Positions 6,689-7,328 of a stretch of 7,328 nt of DNA are shown here, one piece after another. Below the pieces are notes generated by a model. The model was not told where the DNA came from. It ran no database searches and was given only the letters and a program-made list of their open reading frames with translations. Made by a program: the position numbers and the translations under genes. Each line of letters starts with the position of its first letter. Position 1 is the first letter of the stretch. The stretch comes from an uncultured Actinomycetes bacterium (lineage in GTDB: Bacteria; Actinomycetota; Thermoleophilia; Gaiellales; Gaiellaceae): positions 1 through 7,328 of the forward strand of contig CAIYXH010000279.1 of assembly GCA_903930195.1 (NCBI GenBank), read 5' to 3'.

Positions 6689-6761
6689 GGGCGATTAGCT
6701 CAGTTGGGAGAGCACCAGCTCGACAAGCTGGGGGTCACTGGTTCGAGCCCAGTATCGCCCA
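6689..6761 (+). tRNA. tRNA-Val(GAC)
   Basis: A 73-base cloverleaf that I folded by hand: acceptor GGGCGAT/ATCGCCC (6689-6695 / 6754-6760), D-arm GCTC/GAGC with loop AGTTGGGA, anticodon stem CCAGC/GCTGG (6715-6719 / 6727-6731), variable loop GGGTC, T-arm ACTGG/CCAGT with loop TTCGAGC, and discriminator A (6761). CCA is not encoded. The anticodon loop TCGACAA places GAC at 34-36 (6722-6724), reading valine codons GUC and GUU; GTC is abundant in the neighbouring genes. Oddly, position 33 is C (6721) where nearly all tRNAs have U. Everything else is canonical, and a promoter and a terminator flank it, so it looks functional. Confidence 0.95.
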
Positions 6762-6766
6762 CTCTG

Positions 6767-6792
6767 AAAGCCCCCGGAAACGGGGGCTTTTT
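6767..6792 (+). terminator. Intrinsic terminator after tRNA-Val, probably bidirectional
   Basis: A perfect 10-bp stem, AAAGCCCCCG (6767-6776) with CGGGGGCTTT (6781-6790), closed by a GAAA tetraloop and followed by further T residues (five T in a row, 6788-6792). It starts 5 bases after the tRNA. On the minus strand the stem ends in CTTTC, so it could also stop transcripts of the converging gene that ends at 6840. Confidence 0.92.
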
Positions 6793-6839
6793 CGTAGCCG
6801 GCTTCCGGCCTCGCCGCGGTCTACGAACAGATGGAGGCG

Positions 6840-7280
6840 CTAGTGCCCTGCGGGCAGGTTTGCTTCTTGAGCGATGTACTGCGCGCGGCGAATGAAGAGG
6901 ATGGTGTGGTACGCGATCGTTCCGTCCTGGAACGTCAGTTGGCCGCGCCGAATGAATCGCATGAATGCCGAGCTGTCCGGCGACCCAAGTCGCACGACGC
7001 CGGGTCCGCGTTCGGTCTTCAGTAGCAGCTTGCCGGGAATATGGAACGGCCAGTCGCGGAACACATAGACGTTCTCATCGGTCACCAGCACGATCCGATG
7101 GAAGTAGAAACCAAGGATACTGAGCGCCAGCTCGACGAGCGCGCCGATGACCGGAACAAGCCTTACGAGCTCTTCGATGACACCGAAGATCAGCATCGTC
7201 GCGAGGTTGTTGAAGGTAAATGCGACCGCGACTGCGCCTTCGCCGTCGACGTGAGCCCTACGGGCCACCCGCTTGGCCAT
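6840..7280 (-). CDS. Small membrane-associated protein, possibly PH-like; start may lie beyond the window
   Basis: I do not recognise a named family. From ATG 7280 the protein has 146 aa. A mostly hydrophobic stretch at about 26-60 (LATMLIFGVIEELVRL ... LALSILGFYF) carries E36, E37, R40 and E50, so it may be one or two helices or an amphipathic membrane-associated segment. Then comes a basic-acidic beta-rich part, HRIVLVTDENVYVFRDWPF (61-79), which recalls the strand pattern of bacterial PH-like domains. That resemblance is weak. No SD precedes ATG 7280 (ACAACCAGCGC), and the frame continues without a stop through 16 more codons to the window end, reading plausible residues (RQYTVRPYNQR), so the gene may begin upstream of this window. 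Its base composition is visibly less GC-rich than its neighbours. It converges on tRNA-Val and shares its terminator. Confidence 0.7.
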   Translation of the reverse strand: MAKRVARRAHVDGEGAVAVAFTFNNLATMLIFGVIEELVRLVPVIGALVELALSILGFYFHRIVLVTDENVYVFRDWPFHIPGKLLLKTERGPGVVRLGSPDSSAFMRFIRRGQLTFQDGTIAYHTILFIRRAQYIAQEANLPAGH

Positions 7281-7328
7281 GCGCTGGTTGTAAGGACGAA
7301 CCGTGTACTGGCGCGCAACAGGCTGCGC

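Noticed and set aside
6704..6895. A 63-codon frame reading LDKLGVTGSSPVSPT
   Set aside because: It is a translation of the tRNA-Val itself (GVTGSSPV comes from the variable loop and T-arm), a well-known kind of false gene call, and it runs through the terminator.
1..7328. CRISPR array, insertion sequence, toxin-antitoxin or phage-defence system
   Set aside because: No regularly spaced repeats, transposase, terminal inverted repeats, or paired small toxin/antitoxin genes are visible on either strand.

Overview
The window is GC-rich DNA with strongly GC-ending codons, frequent GTG starts, and a promoter-like element (TAGGGT) so close to one start codon that a leaderless mRNA is plausible. Together with a PcrA/UvrD-type helicase carrying a C-terminal Tudor-like domain and an actinobacterial-looking ABC-2 exporter, this suggests a chromosomal segment of an actinomycete. 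A deep lineage such as Thermoleophilia is a guess from the general look of the proteins, not something the sequence proves. No mobile element, CRISPR array or phage gene is visible.

Left half (1-4385), all on the minus strand, in transcription order: an ABC-2 exporter ATPase (4385-3474), its membrane permease (3477-2746), a secreted protein with FG-GAP-like calcium loops (2744-1905), a cobalamin riboswitch (about 1905-1765) with a hairpin that hides the ribosome binding site (1714-1695), the B12 substrate-binding protein BtuF (1687-821), and the B12 permease BtuC (824 to beyond position 1). The genes are very tight: two GTGA overlaps and a 1-base gap. The riboswitch aptamer begins at the stop codon of the secreted-protein gene, so it lies inside what looks like one directon. 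It would let B12 shut off btuFC translation without affecting the exporter genes upstream. A perfect 12-bp hairpin sits just inside btuC and may set the BtuF:BtuC ratio.

Right half, plus strand: a 62-base divergent gap leads to a full-length PcrA/UvrD-type helicase (4448-6625), then a tRNA-Val(GAC) (6689-6761) with its own promoter and a strong terminator (6767-6792) that can also serve the converging gene. The tRNA has an unusual C instead of U at position 33. The last gene (7280-6840, minus strand) encodes a small membrane-associated protein with a possible PH-like fold. Its reading frame stays open to the window edge, so its true start may lie outside.

Most of the window is housekeeping or transport DNA. 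I found no convincing undescribed system. The points most worth a second look are the riboswitch placed directly at a stop codon with its SD-hiding hairpin, the hairpin inside btuC, the C33 tRNA, and the secreted protein coupled to an exporter.
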